Below are positions 12,135-24,873 of a stretch of 64,000 nt of DNA, piece after piece. Both the position numbers and the translations under genes were made by a program. The DNA comes from Vermamoeba vermiformis (lineage: Eukaryota; Tubulinea; Echinamoebida). How positions within the stretch are numbered: the first letter of the stretch is position 1; each line of letters starts with the position of its first letter. Location: NCBI GenBank assembly GCA_045837725.1, contig JBEWZL010000044.1:1-64000 (forward strand). Reading direction: 5' to 3'. A model generated the notes under the pieces. The model worked only from the letters and a program-made list of their open reading frames with translations, did no database searches and had not been told where the DNA came from.

Positions 12135-14993
12135 CTAATCCCTTTTAGGCAATACTAACTGTGCAAGTAGAGCAACAGATTGACCAAAGTATTGAACTAA
12201 GTTTTCAGCACACACTACAGCCAATCCAAGCTCAATTGTTTTCGGCATGTTTGTAATTCTTCTATTTGTAATGAATACGTAGACGATATTGTAGTGATCG
12301 TTGTAGCGTAGTTGAGTCATTTTCTTCTGTGTAGCCTTGAACCATTGAGAAATCTCAACCCATGGAACAGTCTCTTCACTACCTTTTTGTGAATGCTTCA
12401 TTTGCTTAACAATCATGATTGGCTTGCCCCTGTGAAACAAATTGAGTAAGTATTTTCCATCAATTTTAAAATCAGAATTATTGTACCCAGGGCTACTATA
12501 AACTGAGCGAATGTCAACAAGAGGATTGTTTGTTTTGCACTTCAAAATGCTTCCCATTAATGGAATGGTGATCTCACTGCATTCAGTGTGTGTCTAACAA
12601 AAACGCCTTAGTAATTATACTTTGTCATTGCTCTTAGCACCAATCACTTACAAAGTTGACCTCTGATGGTTTAACCAAAATAAATTGAGAGTCTTCTTCA
12701 TTAATATACTGATCAGGTGGCAGGTGCATTTCTTGGGTAAACACTCCAATGTTCTCAAACTTGGCACCACGGAGAAATTCTGCCACTTTAATCTTGTTAT
12801 GTTTGAGAATTTGCCACGATCGGACACGAACTCGCTAACCCAATCAGTTAATTAGGTGATTGCAAAAACACATTGGAAATTAAATCAAACTTACTTCTAA
12901 CTCCTGTTCAAGCATTTCAAAGTGCTGCCAAAAAAATGGCTGATTAGGAGGTGGCAGTAAGGACAATCTAATCAATGAAGTTGCTTTGACTAGTTCTTGT
13001 AACTGCCAAGGACTGAGTGTAAGTTCTTCTCCATTGTAGTATGCTAGTCCTGCTTGCTCAGCCTTTCGAACAAGTCCCTGAAGTTTGTCATTGGTTATCC
13101 CTCGCTCACCATGACCGGACAAAATTAATGACAAAAATTCCTTTGCGTGGCTTGAGGTTAGTGCATCATTAAATGACTTTGCCTGCATGCAATTGACAAT
13201 TAGCCATTATATACAGTTTGTATATAGTGTTTGTACATACTTGAATCCATAAATTCAGTGCAGCATCAATTTGATTTGCAGTTTCTTTAATCGCATCACT
13301 AATACTACTGTGATTTTGTTTGCTGACTACCTTTAAAAAGTACTCCAAACTTCGTGGAAGGGTGCCATAATAGAATAACAGTCGCCGGAAAGTTTCATAT
13401 TTAAGATACGTGAGCTGTGATTGACCACTAAAATACTTGTTGTAGATAAACTCTATTGATTCTTTTGACAGGTACTGGAGTGATGGTTCTATTCGTCCAA
13501 ATCCACTGACCTTGACTGCATCCAATATGCCAGTGGTGATGGTTCCGCAAATCACTGGTAGAATAATTTGGTTAAGTTGTGCGGCAGATGGTGTGTCTAA
13601 TGTAGTAGCTTTGTAGCTGGTGCAAATGAATGATGCTAGTGAGCCAAGTGCATCTTTGACTTTGTTTTGACCAAGTGTCAGCATCAACTGGTTGATTTCA
13701 TCCATCACAATCAGCACCATGCATTGATTGTCATGAAAATGAATTTTAACCAAATTCATCACGACATCAACTGTAAAGAATTCCAATAATGAACTAACCC
13801 ACTCTGTATCACATAGCTTTTCCATCTTTAAATAAAATCGTTCAGTTGGCATTCCTTGTAGAAGCAGTGTGCATAATAAGCGAATTCCAAGAATGGCCGA
13901 AGGTGATTTGATTTGACTATCAAGTGAGCAGAGGGTTTGTCCATTCATGAAATCAATCCAAGCTGTTCGGAATTTGCACTAAAGGAAAGTGTTATCCACA
14001 CAAACTCCTGTTAGACTAGTTACCTGGTCCGGAAGGTGAGTTTTGGCTAGTCCTTGTAACTCGCGTGCCATTCTAGTCTTACCAATTCCACTGCCGCCCA
14101 AAAGCATGAAGAACTGGTGCTTGACTTTGTCACTCTCCTTAAAATTTGTCTTTCGGGCCTCCAAGAATGTTTCAATTAGAGACAGCACTTCATCACGTTG
14201 TCTCAACGGCAGTTCATTTTGCACATTTGCAGCTCCCTCATGCACAAGAGGTTGACCTTGTGTATTCAGTGAATCATCTGTAAATAAGGCATGCGCAGTG
14301 TTGCCAATGAAGTATTTTTGCAGCCACTGATAAACTTTCTGGCACAAATCACTATGGCTGTTTGTTGATAGCCAGTCTTCGTGCAACAGATTTTGTGTTC
14401 GTTTTTTGACAGAGCTGGCCATAATTTCCTCGTAGGACATTTTTTCTATGCAGACAGTGAGTCGAAATATTTTCTTCTGGAAACATTACCTTTCTTCAGA
14501 GAAGTAGACATTTGGCTAAACGTGCTAGTGACATCTGATCATAGTTAGGAGAGTGTTGAATTCGTAATATACGTCACTTACCTGGTTCCGCGAGAGAATT
14601 CTTCATCTCAGCCCACAACTCGCGAAGCACTGGTCTTGGAATAGCTTTATCAAATTCTGAAAGCAAGTAATCTTCGCCTTTTGATACATAAACTAGAAGG
14701 AGTTCCCCGTTCACTTCAGCCGTAATTAATGCTGCTGCATCCTCGTCGTCAAACCTCAAGAGTTTTCGCGCCCACGCAGCTACCTGCATTCTAGGCCAGT
14801 CAGGCGTTGGAAGAGTATCTTGATTGATATTGTCGCGTGCCCAATCGTCCAGGGATTTCCAGAAATTCGTCCATTCTGGCGCGTCTTCAGAGGATTTTTG
14901 CAGACCTTTCCAGATACGCTCCAAGGAGTCCCAATCCGTCTCCTTAGTTGTCTCTGTAGTTACCAATGCCGGTATTGCGGAATAGTCCGTCAT
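12135..14993 (-). CDS. Crinkler-like (CRN) protein: P-loop NTPase plus restriction-endonuclease-fold C-terminus
   Basis: The model uses exons 14582-14993, 14024-14445, 13241-13978, 12895-13182, 12652-12834 and 12135-12593. After an N-terminal segment of about 137 residues comes a P-loop NTPase: QFFMLLGGSGIGKTRMAREL is Walker A and CMVLIVMDEINQLML is Walker B. The last exon contains DFKIDGKYLL...KPIMIVKQMKHS with WVEISQWF and a later NIVYVFITNRRI, which fits the D..QxK active-site layout of the nuclease fold seen in the CRN family. Such proteins occur in oomycetes, some fungi and other protists, where a role in genome conflict or secreted effector activity has been proposed. No signal peptide is visible, which argues for an intracellular, possibly nuclear, protein. 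A small unassigned segment at 14480-14520 could be an extra exon but breaks the frame in my model. Confidence 0.7.
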
Positions 14994-15780
14994 GTGGCTG
15001 TAGCAAGAAAGACGTTAATTACACTGAAGGTTCGGATTAATAATTATCGTTCAGCCATTGATTATATTTACAAATTAAAGCTAGTATTTTTTCAAGTATA
15101 GATAGAAAAATATTCGAATTCAAATTTTTGATCTCGATCAAATTTTACGGAAAAGCCGTATCTGATTCCTTACTATTTCGAAACATAATTACTTATTTGC
15201 GGCAAGATGGGATTTAATTTAGACAAAGAGAGTCGGATTCAATTTAGCCTAACTTGGGCTATTCGCCATTTGATCAAGTAGTTACCTTGGTTATTTTTCT
15301 CCATTAATTGCGCTCAAGTTCGTCTTGTAAATGAATAATTCACGTTATTGATTTGTCCCGTCACGAAGAACAAACTACCCGTTTGCAAACAATAGCGATA
15401 CGCTTATGATTATTATTTTAAATAGCAACTACGGTGAGACTCAACGATCTGTTTAAAATTCATATGGCCGTTTTTTTGGGCCATATTATTATCTACTATA
15501 GTTATCGCGCGTTACATGACTTAAATAATAACAATTATATTGAATTTTTGGTCCTGTTTGAAACGCTACTTCACCGAACTTCTTCGAAATAATAGTCAAA
15601 TCTGCTTTCTGTGTACCGTTTCATCGTTTTGCTCGCTGTACGATTAATTTTACTATTTTCCACTATTTTTTATAATATTCTTCTTTGAATACACGCGCTC
15701 AAAAAAACATTTAAATACGCACTGCATCCAACTCTTTCCATTCATCAACAACACAACCAATCAACCAACACAAAACAACA
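14994..15780. other. Divergent intergenic region
   Basis: About 790 bases separate the CRN-like gene and the cofilin gene. The last 60 bases before the cofilin ATG are rich in CAACA repeats, a typical 5' UTR composition. No other gene or repeat is recognised. Confidence 0.45.
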
Positions 15781-16379
15781 ATGGTAAATTAAATATTTAT
15801 TATTGCTTATCTGTAGTAGTTACTAACTTGGTAAACAGAGCAACCTTTCTGGAGCTAAAATGCATCCGCGAGTTTGAAGAGTTTAAACTTCGAGGCAAAT
15901 ATGGTTACATTATGTACAAGCTCGATATGACCACCATGAACATTACCATCGACAAGACTGGTGTCCCTGGTACTTCCTACGAACAAGTAAATACCCTCTG
16001 GATTCGCTGGTTTCGTGCGGTTGTCTAACCAAGCCTTTGTTTAGTTTTTGGCTGATTTGCCTCAAGATGAAGCCAGATACGCAGTTAAGCATATTGGATA
16101 CACTACTGAAGACGGAGGTCAACGCACCAAGCTCGTTTTTGTGACCTGGATCCCGCGTGACTCCTCGGTCAAAACGAAGATGTTGCACGCTTCCAGCCTT
16201 GCGCCATTGAAACAAGCATTGAACGGCATTGCTATCACGTTGCAGGGCCACACTCTTGCTGATCTTCAGCTCGACGACGTAAGTACTTGGATCTCCTGCT
16301 CGTTTTGTAACACTCAAACTCGATCTGACCATTCATTCTTTTACAGTTGGTTCTTAGATGCCGCGAGAAGTTCCGTTAA
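15781..16379 (+). CDS. ADF/cofilin actin-depolymerising factor, apparent frameshift near the N-terminus
   Basis: Exons are 15781-15783 (ATG alone), 15839-15986, 16045-16278 and 16347-16379. The body is a classic cofilin: CIREFEEFKLRGKYGYIMYKL, then QDEARYAVKHIGYTTEDG, TKLVFVTWIPRDSSVKTKM, a run LAPLKQALNGI and the short end VLRCREKFR. Cofilin binds G- and F-actin and severs filaments. A first exon consisting only of ATG is common in this family. However, exon 2 read from the ATG gives SNLSGAKMHP, the expected cofilin start, and then meets a TGA; the conserved body lies in another frame. Exons 1 and 2 sum to 151 bases, one more than a multiple of three. The break lies around 15861-15872. Either the gene is mutated or the assembly has an indel there. 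Confidence 0.88.
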
Positions 16380-16569
16380 TAACATCAACATTAAGACTAC
16401 CATATAGTTGTAAATAGCTAGTCATATTCAATTTCTATTCTATAATGCAAATACCTTAATAAATCGAAACTTCATTTCAAAACGATCGTCTGGATCTAAA
16501 TTTTGTTTTATTATTATAACAGTAAATACAAAGTTAGGAGGTAATTATATACGCACCCGAAATATTATT

Positions 16570-18512
16570 CTAGTGTTCTTCAAGGGAGGCTTCGTCCTCA
16601 TTAGTCTCCTCTCTCGTTCGTGGCTCATCGAGTACAGGCTCTTCAATGCCATAACAGTCTTTGACGAACGTTGTGTACCACTTGGGAGGTGTCACGTGTG
16701 CGTCAATGACTCTCGGGAAAAAGAATTGCTTGGCTTTGAAGTGCGAGATCCGGTCATGAAGTTCAATATTGTCGTGCGATGAGAAGGCGTAGTAACATAT
16801 CATTAAGAATATGTACGTATCTTCCAACGGCCAGCCAAGCTGTTCCAATAAATTATCGAGAATTCCGAGATTTGTTTCTCTTTTTTTCGGCTTTGTTTGT
16901 TTCATCTCCGAGCTGTTCTTATGCACGTAAATCTCGTAATGAAGCTGCGGTGGAGTTTCAGTTAATTTTCCGGGCCAGATAAGCAATCCAGCATTCTTCT
17001 TAATACGGTTCATAAATCCGTCGTCGCCCCAAGTACTTTGGACTGCAAATTCAACGTCGCCAACGACAATTTGCATCGATTTGTTACCATTCATTCGTTG
17101 TGCTCTATTTATTGCACCATAAAGCTGCAAAAATCGACTACGTCTGGTTTCATCTTGCAAAAATAGCGTCCATCGCCATAAATCTTTGTCAGGGAACAAT
17201 ACTCGAACCTCTTCAGGCAATATCGCTAATTTTTTCGCCAACTCTTCGTTTTTCAACGAGCTGTCGATGGTATCAACACATGCGTACTTTAACGGTAAGA
17301 CTGTCGGGAAATTCATTTGCGCGATAGCATTGGCCATGGTAATCGTTGTTTCCTCTGTATTATTCCACTCCAACGGAAATTTCCCTCCTATCGTAAAAAA
17401 AGATACGCTTCAATAAACGATAGCCAAAATAAGTTTGGAATAAAAAGTACCTCTTTTGGCCAACAAATGAACCACATCCGTCCACCCAGCAAGCACAACG
17501 GTGTGACACAATGTATTCACGTGGTGTACAGTTGCCAAGTTAAAGTCAAACTTTTTCAACACAACGTCAACGATTGGACGGCAGCGAGTCATGACCGCAA
17601 TAGCGACATGTTCAAACGAAATTTTCACACCTGAACGTCAACATAGTTAGGCACCTAGTTGATATTATAAACATAATTAAGTCGTACCGAGATCCAGTAA
17701 GTGCAGTGCCACTTCAACCCAACAATGCTTCAAAGCTGCCTCGAACATTACGTCTTTATTACCGGCTCCTAAAAAAAATATTCAGCCATTATAATAATTG
17801 CGTTGCTAATGTTTATTCGGAGTAAGTACGTACCTTTGTCAACAAAGTATTGCACCACTTTGACCGCATCCGCTTCATTGTGATCTTCTTCGCCAGCCTG
17901 ATTCGATAAGTACCCAACTACAGCTGCTGACAATAACTTGGAAATTTCGTGGCACTTAGTGACTTCATTCCACGCCTTAGTGTTGGCAATTAAGGCTTTA
18001 AATGCCGCGACTAATTCTTTCGCTGGGAGTTGACACAATTTTTCAACGCCAGTCTGATCTTTCTTGTTTTTGACGGAATAATTCCACGGCAATTCCCAGA
18101 ATAATTTCCAATCAAAATATTTGGCATCTTTTTGACGCAAATGTAACAGCGCTATGTTATGCAAGGGAGTGTTGCCGAAGATATTTTGTACATTTAGAAG
18201 CTTTGGATGGGCTTTCGCAATGGCCACAAATACGTCTAAGAATTGATTAAAGACGGATAAATGCGCCACAGTGTTGCCGAGCGGATCTAACGTTTGAATT
18301 GGATCGACTTTGCTGTGGGACTGAAACCTCTTTAGACTTCCCCAACGTGCATCAGCGAAATATTTATGCTTTTCTTTAAGAGCCTTAATTTCACTAGAAT
18401 TAAACGCATTAATATCAAAATGATGCGCCTCAACGAATCTGATCGACTTACGGATTCGAAAATTCTTTCGTAATGGCACTAGCGAGCTGAGAAATCGCAT
18501 TGAATTTTGCAT
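16570..18512 (-). CDS. Ankyrin-repeat-like protein, function unknown
   Basis: Four exons (17834-18512, 17688-17768, 17451-17630, 16570-17387) join into one protein. The N-terminal half contains degenerate ankyrin units, for example LDPLGNTVAHLSVFNQFLDV and NIFGNTPLHNIALLH, and later short helical pairs around FEAALKHCWVEVALHLLDLG and ATVHHVNTLCHTVVLAGWTDVV. The C-terminal exon has no family that I recognise; it includes VGDVEFAVQSTWGDDGF and an acidic tail (EETNEDEASLEEH). A protein-protein interaction role is likely from the repeats. The start could be MQNSMRF at 18512 or the second Met four codons on. Confidence 0.7.
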
Positions 18513-18590
18513 TATTTGTGTTATCGCTCGGAATAATAGCAGTAGCCCTATTATTATAATTAATACTAACGGACAGAATTTTTGAGTACG

Positions 18591-20048
18591 TTACACTGAT
18601 CCGATCCATTTGCCAACAGTATTCATAATATCGTCGGGAATTTGTGCAGCATTTTCTTTTTCATATCGAAGGATCATATATCGCTCCGAACTATCGACTT
18701 TAACGGAGTACAAAAAGTTCTAAAGTAATTTGTTAGATGCGAGAGCAATTTTTAAATTAAATTTAAGGTCTAAAATTAAACTTTATTACTTACGGTGTCA
18801 AATACGCCTCCAAATTCATTTTCGTCGAAAGAAGCTACCTGCAGCACTTCACCTAGGTTATGACCAACTTCTGGCTTAAAGATCCACGCATCCTCGTGCT
18901 TTTGCAAGAACGATTGTTCAACGGCCAGGCATATGCTTTCGGATCTAACATTAAGTTGAACCTCTAAATAAAGACTGTTAAATTTAAAGTTCAAATCCAA
19001 AAAAAATTAAAATTACCGTACAATGGGGGTTAACTTCCGCCAAAAATTATTAGAGTTATTCCCAAAAACTTGCTGAATCATTTAGTGCCTACGGCGTAGT
19101 CACTCAACATTTTCATTCACTCTTTATTATATCATAGCTAAACACACTCTGGAGGTTACGTTAGTAGCCTCTCTTTAAAATTTGTTGACCGAGAGAAGTC
19201 AATATTTTGCTCGAGATCTACCCTTCGATCTCGGTACTGGCGATCACAGAGGTTGCAACTTATGGAGATGCCATTGCCATATATGTATGAAGCACTGTGT
19301 CTTTGATATATTCATATATGTATAGTAATTGGTTGTAGCAGTCTCAGCCACAATTCCAGGTTGAGATCGGACAAATCCGCACAACATTTTTGTTCGTTAT
19401 CACATTTAAATTGGTAGAAATAATGTATAATTTAATGCTTATGACCAAAAAGATATATAGTGTCATATGTAATAGTCATTTGCTCCTTGATATGCAGATC
19501 AAGTCCGATCAGAAGGACATCCCCGATCTATGTTGGACTCGCAATTTGATCGGATAATTGACAGTAAAATATGGGCACCCTATTTTGTAATAACCATTCA
19601 AGATAATATCTTGTGTAAAGTCCTCATTGTAGTAACAATATTCGATAATTCAAGTCAATTACTGCACCTGTTACAAACTAAAATATCACAATTGTAAGCA
19701 TATAAAATTAATTAATGACTACTCTATACCCCTCTGTATTAATACAAATGGAATTAGAGTAGTCCCTTCGCCGTACTAAGTAAATTAAAAAAATTCGTGG
19801 GAATAACGCTAACAAAATTTGGTGGGAGTTAACCCCCATTAATAATAAAAATCGGGATTCTAGAATTAATTATTACCTTTGTCTCTATAACGAGTGGTTA
19901 ATACATTTCTGGCGTTAGTCTCCGTCAACAAGCTATCCACGTAGATGCCGCTAAAGCAGATCGAATTGCCTTTGGGTGCATTAATTTCCTTCGCTTGAAA
20001 ACCGTATGGATTTTCTTCTACTTTACAAGTAGACTCGCGTTGACCCAT
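18591..20048 (-). CDS. Small putatively N-myristoylated protein of unknown function
   Basis: Three exons (19877-20048, 18794-18963, 18591-18720) splice in frame to about 157 residues. The N-terminus MGQRESTC has Gly2, a small residue at position 6 and a nearby Cys, a good N-myristoylation plus palmitoylation pattern, suggesting membrane attachment. The rest is a single small domain with FKPEVGHNLGEVLQVASF and SSERYMILRYEKE that I cannot assign to a family. The first intron (18964-19876) is about 900 bases, far longer than its neighbours, because it holds an inverted-repeat element. Confidence 0.65.
19022..19840. mobile_element. Non-autonomous DNA transposon (MITE-like) inside an intron
   Basis: The two ends of this 819-base stretch are inverted copies. 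The left end (19022-19063) begins AATGGGGGTTAACTTCCGCC and ends GAGTTATTCCC; the right end (19799-19840), read on the minus strand, begins AATGGGGGTTAACTCCCACC and ends GCGTTATTCCC. Similarity continues inward for roughly 40 more bases, around GTGCCTACGGCGTAGTC at 19082-19098 and its partner at 19755-19785. No transposase frame lies inside. No convincing target-site duplication was found, so the exact ends may be off by a few bases. Confidence 0.7.
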
Positions 20049-20708
20049 CGCGTTCTTGTTGTGTGGTCAACTGAAAGCTATTTTGGGAGTTAAATAAAAT
20101 TTGCGCAGTTTCAGATAAATTCCTTTCAAACTAAAGGATATCTATTATATGCAAGTGGTTAGTATATTTGTAGGAGTTAAAAACCTTATTGGTCTTTTTT
20201 ATGGCCTTCGGTCGATAATAAACCTAAAACTTCAAGGATAATTATCAGGAAGAATAAAATCAAAGCTTATTAATAAACGTTGGTAATATAGTAGGTAATA
20301 TTATAATATGCAGGCGGAACCAAAGTAGTATTGACTAGAATTGAAAAAAGATCTGACATCCGCCCAGATGAACGCAAAAAATAATTTAACACGAGTAATA
20401 TAAGTGATAATAATTATGCAGAATTATGGGTATTAATAAATCGAAACTTAACTGATTCAGCAACATACGGACGACGAATAGATTAGCTCAACTGAGTAGC
20501 ATGCTCTCAGCAGCCACTCGACAAGCGAATTGTATAAATCTCCTATTATAACTCTCCGAGAGTTATAATGTTGTGTTCCGTGGTCAGCGGGTTAGAATAA
20601 AAAAAAAGAGATTTTTTTGGATCTTATTTTAACGTTACGAAAAAGCGTGCGAACAGAAAACTGTTAGTGCGATATAATTATTATTGTATATTATTATAGT
20701 GTATAAAT
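20049..20708. other. Divergent intergenic region
   Basis: The 660 bases between the small minus-strand gene and the RCC1 gene hold no conserved reading frame. A perfect 12+12 inverted repeat is visible at about 20543-20568 (ATAACTCTCCGA / TCGG AGAGTTAT type), which could form a short stem; its role is unknown. Confidence 0.4.
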
Positions 20709-23319
20709 ATGTTGAAGTTATTTGCCTGGGGAAAATCAACAGATGGGCAAACTGGCCTCGATAAAACAGGAGTACGTTGGGATTAAATTTCGTCAATTTA
20801 ATATTAGTAATTAAATATACCCATATTAGTGCTTATTGCAGCATTTATTTGCTTTATCAAATACGAGATTTTTAAATTGAATCCGTTGCACCAAAATTTA
20901 AAATATCTTGTTGGCCAATTTAACAGCAAATATCGTGCCAAAATAATCTAAAATTAAATATTAGGACCATCAATGGCCAAAAACAGTTGAAGTTACAGGA
21001 GATGTGACTTTTCGAATGATCTCTGCTGGAGCCCATCACAGTTTAGGAGTTACAAGTACGTACGAACATATTAATTTATAATAATACTTAATAATCCTTT
21101 TTGCAGCTCACGGCGAGATCTACAGCTGGGGCAGCGGTCCAACGGTAAATTTTATACCTAACAATTAAAAATCGATTATGACAGCTAATTAACGTTATTT
21201 TAAATAGGGCGAGTTAGGTCATGGCTATAAATTAACACAAGAAACTCCTACAAAAATTACAAAATTGCCAGAGCCGAAATTATACTTCAAATCCGTCGCA
21301 GCAGGCCATAGGCATTCCTTAGCTCTTACAGGTATGAAAATAGTATACAATAAGCTATTTGATGGTATTGGAGCTAAAGATATATCTCTATCGTATTCTA
21401 TAAATGAGTTTTCGTCGATCCGGATCGTGCTAGATGAGCTAAGTGGCCATATGAATTTATGATTAGTATTAACTCGGCCGCGGAGATATGTTAGTACGTA
21501 TTATCTAACGGGACCTTGCAGACGATGGTCAGCTTTACGCGTGGGGCAACAATCAGTTTGGCCAATTGGGCCTCGGTCACATGAAGCCTGTGGATAGACC
21601 AGAAAAAATCAACATTGAATACAAAGGCATTCTCAAGTTCATCGACATTGCTGCTGGTGCTGATCACTCATTAGCTCTTAGTGGTACGTCTCATTATCCT
21701 TATTCAAAGCTGCAGTATTGACTCTAAGGCCGGTTTTGACTCGTGCCACATCCATAGCGACTAAGAGGAGTACAGTCTCACTAATAGTATAATATTATAG
21801 ATAAAGGAGAGATATGGAGTTGGGGTGCTAATTCATCTGGTCAATTAGGTCATGGCGATAATGTAAGTTCACATCTGATCCCACGTACCTCGTGGGATCC
21901 CCGGAAGACGAAACAAATGAGACTGATCGAGTCCCTTTCCTATTACAGAAAAATTTGCTCGTTCCCAAAGTGATTGATATGGGCAACACTGATGGACCCA
22001 ACGATGTTTATTTTAACAAAATTTCCGCTGGCGAATATGTTTCTGGAGCGTTATCCAGTAAGTCCCTTATTAAGCAATTTTTATTTTAATGTTAAATTAT
22101 TTAATCCACGTGCTGATTCGCGTTACAGGCAAGGGAAAAGTGTTCACGTGGGGTTCGGGAAGTCATGGCAGATTAGGTCATGGAGATCGCGCGAATCAAT
22201 TGAAACCAAAACTCGTCGAGTTCTTCGAGGCTGAAAATATGTCTATGCAATCTATTTCTGTTGCTTACAACCACTCAGCCGCCTTAAATGGTAATTCAAG
22301 CGGAATTCTTGCAACGATAGAAAACTTTTTTAATATCATCCACGGAGTTGCAAAACCAGCGAAACCAATGATTATATATTAACCTCTTTCTTAAATGTAG
22401 CCTCTGGTTTGCTATACATGTGGGGAGCAGCTCTGCACGGAGAACTCGCTGGTAATGACCCGATCCATCGATATCGATCATTGAAGCCTACGTTGGTCAA
22501 TACACCCGGCGCAGTTACTTTTAAGACCGTTCAAGTTGGTTTCGAGTTCGCTGTTGCTACTACTTGTAAGATTTGTTTAGTTATCTATTGTCGGCCTCAA
22601 ATCCGAATCTGACATATTGCTATAATTAGACGACGGTCAGTTATATACCTGGGGCGACTGTGGCCATGGTCGTCTCGGAAACAACTACAACGAGGGCTTT
22701 GTCATCACTCCTACTCGCTTGGACACGCGCATTAATGTCAAGTATGAAAAATATTACTATTTTTAGAACTTTACCTTAAATGCAACACAGCAATTATTAT
22801 TATGGTTATTCCAATTGAAATTTATGTCTTTTATTAGCTATGGGTAATTTCCGAGATATAGCACCTGATTGTTTATTTTTTCCAAATAGGGAGATTTCTG
22901 TTGGCCGCGATCATGTGATTGTTTTGGCAACTGGATCTGAAGTGCCCATATTCAATGCTCCAGCACCATTGATCGTGTCACGTAAGCGAGACAAGGCTAT
23001 TATTGCCGAAACACCTCGCGCTGCAGCGGAAAACTCTCCTCGACAATCTCCTGTCTCCGAGATAACGAATCACGTGACCAATGAAGCTGAAAGTGACAAC
23101 AACGGTGCCGCCTCGCATCAAGAAATCGAATCAAGTCATGCCGCAGCTGAGCACGTCGATGTAAGTAACTTTTTATTAGTGGATTGCTTCTTGGGTGTGG
23201 ATTCGGTTATTACTTAATTTCGATCGAAATGCTCATGGATACTATTTTAGGCATCTGAAACATCTGAACGCGATGAAGCTACTGCAGTGCCCGCTGAAGA
23301 CGAAACCGTTGCCGAGTAA
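20709..23319 (+). CDS. RCC1-repeat (regulator of chromosome condensation-like) protein
   Basis: Twelve exons (20709-20771, 20965-21055, 21117-21144, 21208-21331, 21522-21683, 21801-21862, 21949-22057, 22129-22290, 22401-22565, 22630-22741, 22890-23160, 23251-23319) encode six to seven RCC1 blades. Characteristic pieces recur: [94 protein letters not shown] and [15 protein letters not shown]. The fold is a seven-bladed propeller used by Ran exchange factors and many other regulators. The last exons form an Ala/Glu/Ser-rich disordered tail (from about PIFNAPAP) not found in canonical RCC1. The specific partner cannot be inferred. Confidence 0.92.
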
Positions 23320-24182
23320 TGAGCGCGTCGATCCGGAACACGAATGGCCACGTAGCGTTATATCGCATAATGTATTAATATGAAGCAGTAAATCAATTTT
23401 AGGTACGTCCATTTATGTTTGTGTTCCATGCACAATTAATTGACCAGTATTTGCTGTGTTTTGGAACGGTTTTAAAAATCCAGTCACAATTTACTAAAAG
23501 CATTGCATCATGAATATTTATCTAATTAACAATAATCGTACGTTCGCGACATTAAATTGACGCCGTAAATGACGTCATTAGTAAATTTACCTTCGCAATA
23601 TCTCCGCCCGTTCTGTAAATAGTGTCGCGCTTTCCTTGGATTTCATCTATCAAATTTCCTTCTTTGAAGCGTTAGAATACAGTCGTTAGGCGAAACAAAT
23701 TAATTTTCTATCGAATAGCAGCACAGATAAATAACTTTTGGCTCGTGGATTGCAATTTCAGTCGTTGGATAATAAATTTTGGAAACCGCGTGGACTACTA
23801 AACGCTGTAAGTACAATGTCAATCAAATTGATGTATCTGTGGTGTATAGCGTCACGTCGGTATCTTAAATACGAATTTATCTGAATGCAATACACAACAA
23901 GAAATGCCAACTTCTAAATATGGAAAAAGTTGAGTTTATGAACACAGAATCTCCAATTAATCGGCGAGTTGCTGCTGTGTTGTAAGCGAACGTCCGCGAT
24001 CTCTGTCGATCATTCGCATCTCTTTAATATGATTCCTTTGGTCGGATCTTCCGTCTCGTGTTGGTATGTTCACGAAGCACAAGGTAAATGCCAATTTTAG
24101 GTAATCGAACGAAATAGGTTGTTGCGATATCTAATATTTACATTTACTTACAATTTTGGAGGTGCGTAATAAGCAGATCCAG
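23320..24182. other. Convergent intergenic region, nothing recognised
   Basis: About 860 bases separate the RCC1 gene from a small minus-strand gene. Extra 3' exons of the latter could lie near 24060-24130, but no convincing coding exon is seen. Confidence 0.4.
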
Positions 24183-24873
24183 TTATTTTTTCGATTGCCT
24201 TACGTTAAAAATTTCATTGAGACTGAAACTGCTCCAATGATCCGGCGCATCATCATCTGAAGGTTCGCTAGACTCTATGCTTGATTCTTCCTCTTTGTCA
24301 TCGCTAATCGGAGGCTCGGAGCGTGAATTAAATTCTTCTTCGTCCTCACTTGAAGTTGAAGGCGCTTCAAAGTCGTCAAAATTGTTTACAACTTCCTTGA
24401 TTTTCTCTTCTAATTTGAGCCACCCACGTATTTTTTTTCTACCATTTAAATAGTGGCTAAGCTTGGTTTGACTGAAATGTAAAACTTGTCAATCCAATTA
24501 TCCCGCGTAAAATCGAATACACGCAGTGTTAGGGAACAATTAATATTACCTTATGCACAGAATTCTTGCTGCTTCGCGTTGATTTAGTTCATTGTCACCC
24601 ATCCATCCTTTCACCTTCGAAAGAGTCTTCGGATTCGGAGTCAGTCGTTTACTAGCGAACAAATTCATGTAGGCGTCATCCTTAGAAGAATTTTTGACTC
24701 TCTGTTTTGCTTTTATCGCTAATCTGAGTCTATCTACACTGTTTGACGATTCTATGCTACTAATAAATCAACATTAAAATTTTGTGCGTGGAGTGAGGCC
24801 CACGAAGATACAATCGACCTCGCAAATCATACCTTGTTGAATTAGGCTCTATATTAAAGGGCCCTGTGCTCAT
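24183..24873 (-). CDS. Small helix-turn-helix-like protein with acidic tail
   Basis: The model starts at the ATG at 24871-24873 (MSTGPFNIEPNS), with a short first exon to 24833, a second exon near 24552-24764 and a third near 24183-24475. Across the second junction lies NELNQREAARILCIRFSQTK followed by LSHYLNGRKKIRGWLKLEEK. The pattern resembles the helix-turn-helix of Cro/XRE- or homeodomain-like DNA-binding domains. The C-terminus is strongly acidic (SSEDEEEFNSRSE, SDDKEEESSIESSEPSDDD). A DNA-binding regulator is a reasonable guess. The 3' end is uncertain: a donor-like GTAAGG occurs just before the TAA at 24183-24185, so more exons could exist. Confidence 0.55.

Noticed and set aside
14480-14520. 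Extra exon in the CRN-like gene
   Set aside because: Including it brings a stop into frame, whereas joining 14582 directly to 14445 keeps the frame.
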